44,601 nucleotides of DNA from Polaromonas sp. AER18D-145. Its GTDB lineage: Bacteria; Pseudomonadota; Gammaproteobacteria; Burkholderiales; Burkholderiaceae_C. Below, one piece after another: positions 44,485 to 44,601 of this stretch. The DNA is taken from contig NZ_NBZV01000040.1 in the NCBI RefSeq assembly GCF_002379095.1, positions 1 through 44,601 of the forward strand. Reading direction: 5' to 3'. The translations under genes were made by a program, and so were the position numbers. Positions within the stretch are counted from its first letter, which is position 1. Each line of letters begins with the position of its first letter. The notes below the pieces were generated by a model. It was not told where the DNA came from. It did not search any database and worked only from the letters and a program-made list of their open reading frames with translations.

Positions 44485-44601
44485 TCATGCAGCCAATGGC
44501 TGAATAAGCGTGGCGCCGACATGGGCCGCCACCACCGAGTCGCGCTCGGGGTTGAGTGTCACAGCACCGGTGGGCGTCCAGTTTCTTGTGTTCCCAGACC
44601 A
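44485..44601 (-). CDS. C-terminal end of an unidentified ORF entering from the right edge
   Basis: A frame open from the right edge runs 38 codons to a TGA at 44485-44487 (reading TGAVTLNPERDSVVAAHVG near its middle). The piece faintly resembles the start of RND adaptor proteins, which would make it another broken gene joined to the truncated cupredoxin, but too little is visible to decide. Confidence 0.3.
   Translation of the reverse strand, partial: WSGNTRNWTPTGAVTLNPERDSVVAAHVGATLIQPLAA

Overview
The window reads as accessory DNA of a GC-rich betaproteobacterium, most likely of the Comamonadaceae (Burkholderiales). Support is the base composition, the protein families, a MerR/CueR-type copper regulon, and a degenerate interspersed repeat around 8101-8163 of a kind I associate with Comamonadaceae genomes. 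I see no rRNA, tRNA, CRISPR array or replication origin. The density of metal-resistance genes, the recombinase, a partial insertion sequence and several broken genes indicate a mobile or formerly mobile resistance island.

Left edge (1-2.9 kb): an IS1595-family transposase running off the window, two truncated genes meeting tail to tail, and a tyrosine recombinase divergent from a truncated KfrA-type DNA-binding gene. The divergent pair with inverted repeats between them resembles the tnpS/tnpT cointegrate-resolution module of Tn4651-like transposons.

First metal block (2.9-15 kb): a small exported protein, then an HME-RND efflux system transcribed leftward as czcC-czcB-czcA with a CzcI-like gene upstream, then a pseudogene with two in-frame stops. 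Next come a cytosolic Csp3-type copper-storage protein with a periplasmic DUF305 protein, and a copA-cueR operon divergent from copZ. Two well-formed CueR-type promoters with 19-bp spacers separate copA and copZ.

Middle block (15.4-35.8 kb): a rightward N-acetylglutaminylglutamine-type amidotransferase with an overlapping unknown gene, then about 18 kb transcribed entirely leftward. In transcription order this holds a DUF2933 protein, an isoprenylcysteine-methyltransferase-like enzyme, a lycopene-cyclase-like membrane protein, an archaeal-type (type II) GAPDH, a beta-CASP metallo-hydrolase, an AMP/thymidine phosphorylase, a class-III-like PRPP synthetase, an exported protein, cyclopropane-fatty-acid synthase, a DUF6629 protein, LemA and two TPM-domain proteins, a YncE-like propeller, an MFS transporter, a small membrane protein, phosphoketolase and acetate kinase. 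The last two make ATP from pentose phosphates. Together with the nucleotide enzymes they suggest nucleotide or pentose salvage for fermentative energy under low oxygen; this is inference, and the gene content recalls low-oxygen-activated loci known from Burkholderia.

Second metal block (35.8-44.6 kb): a copper-type P1B ATPase with an unusual CPD motif and an N-terminal domain lacking its metal-binding cysteines, a second CopZ, a multicopper oxidase, small Met/His-rich envelope proteins, a MgtC/DUF4010 transporter-like protein, an exported protein and a 5'-truncated cupredoxin. Two FNR/Anr-like boxes (41919-41932 and 43897-43910) tie part of this block to oxygen limitation. The overall picture is copper handling combined with anoxic survival, which fits because Cu(I) toxicity rises without oxygen.
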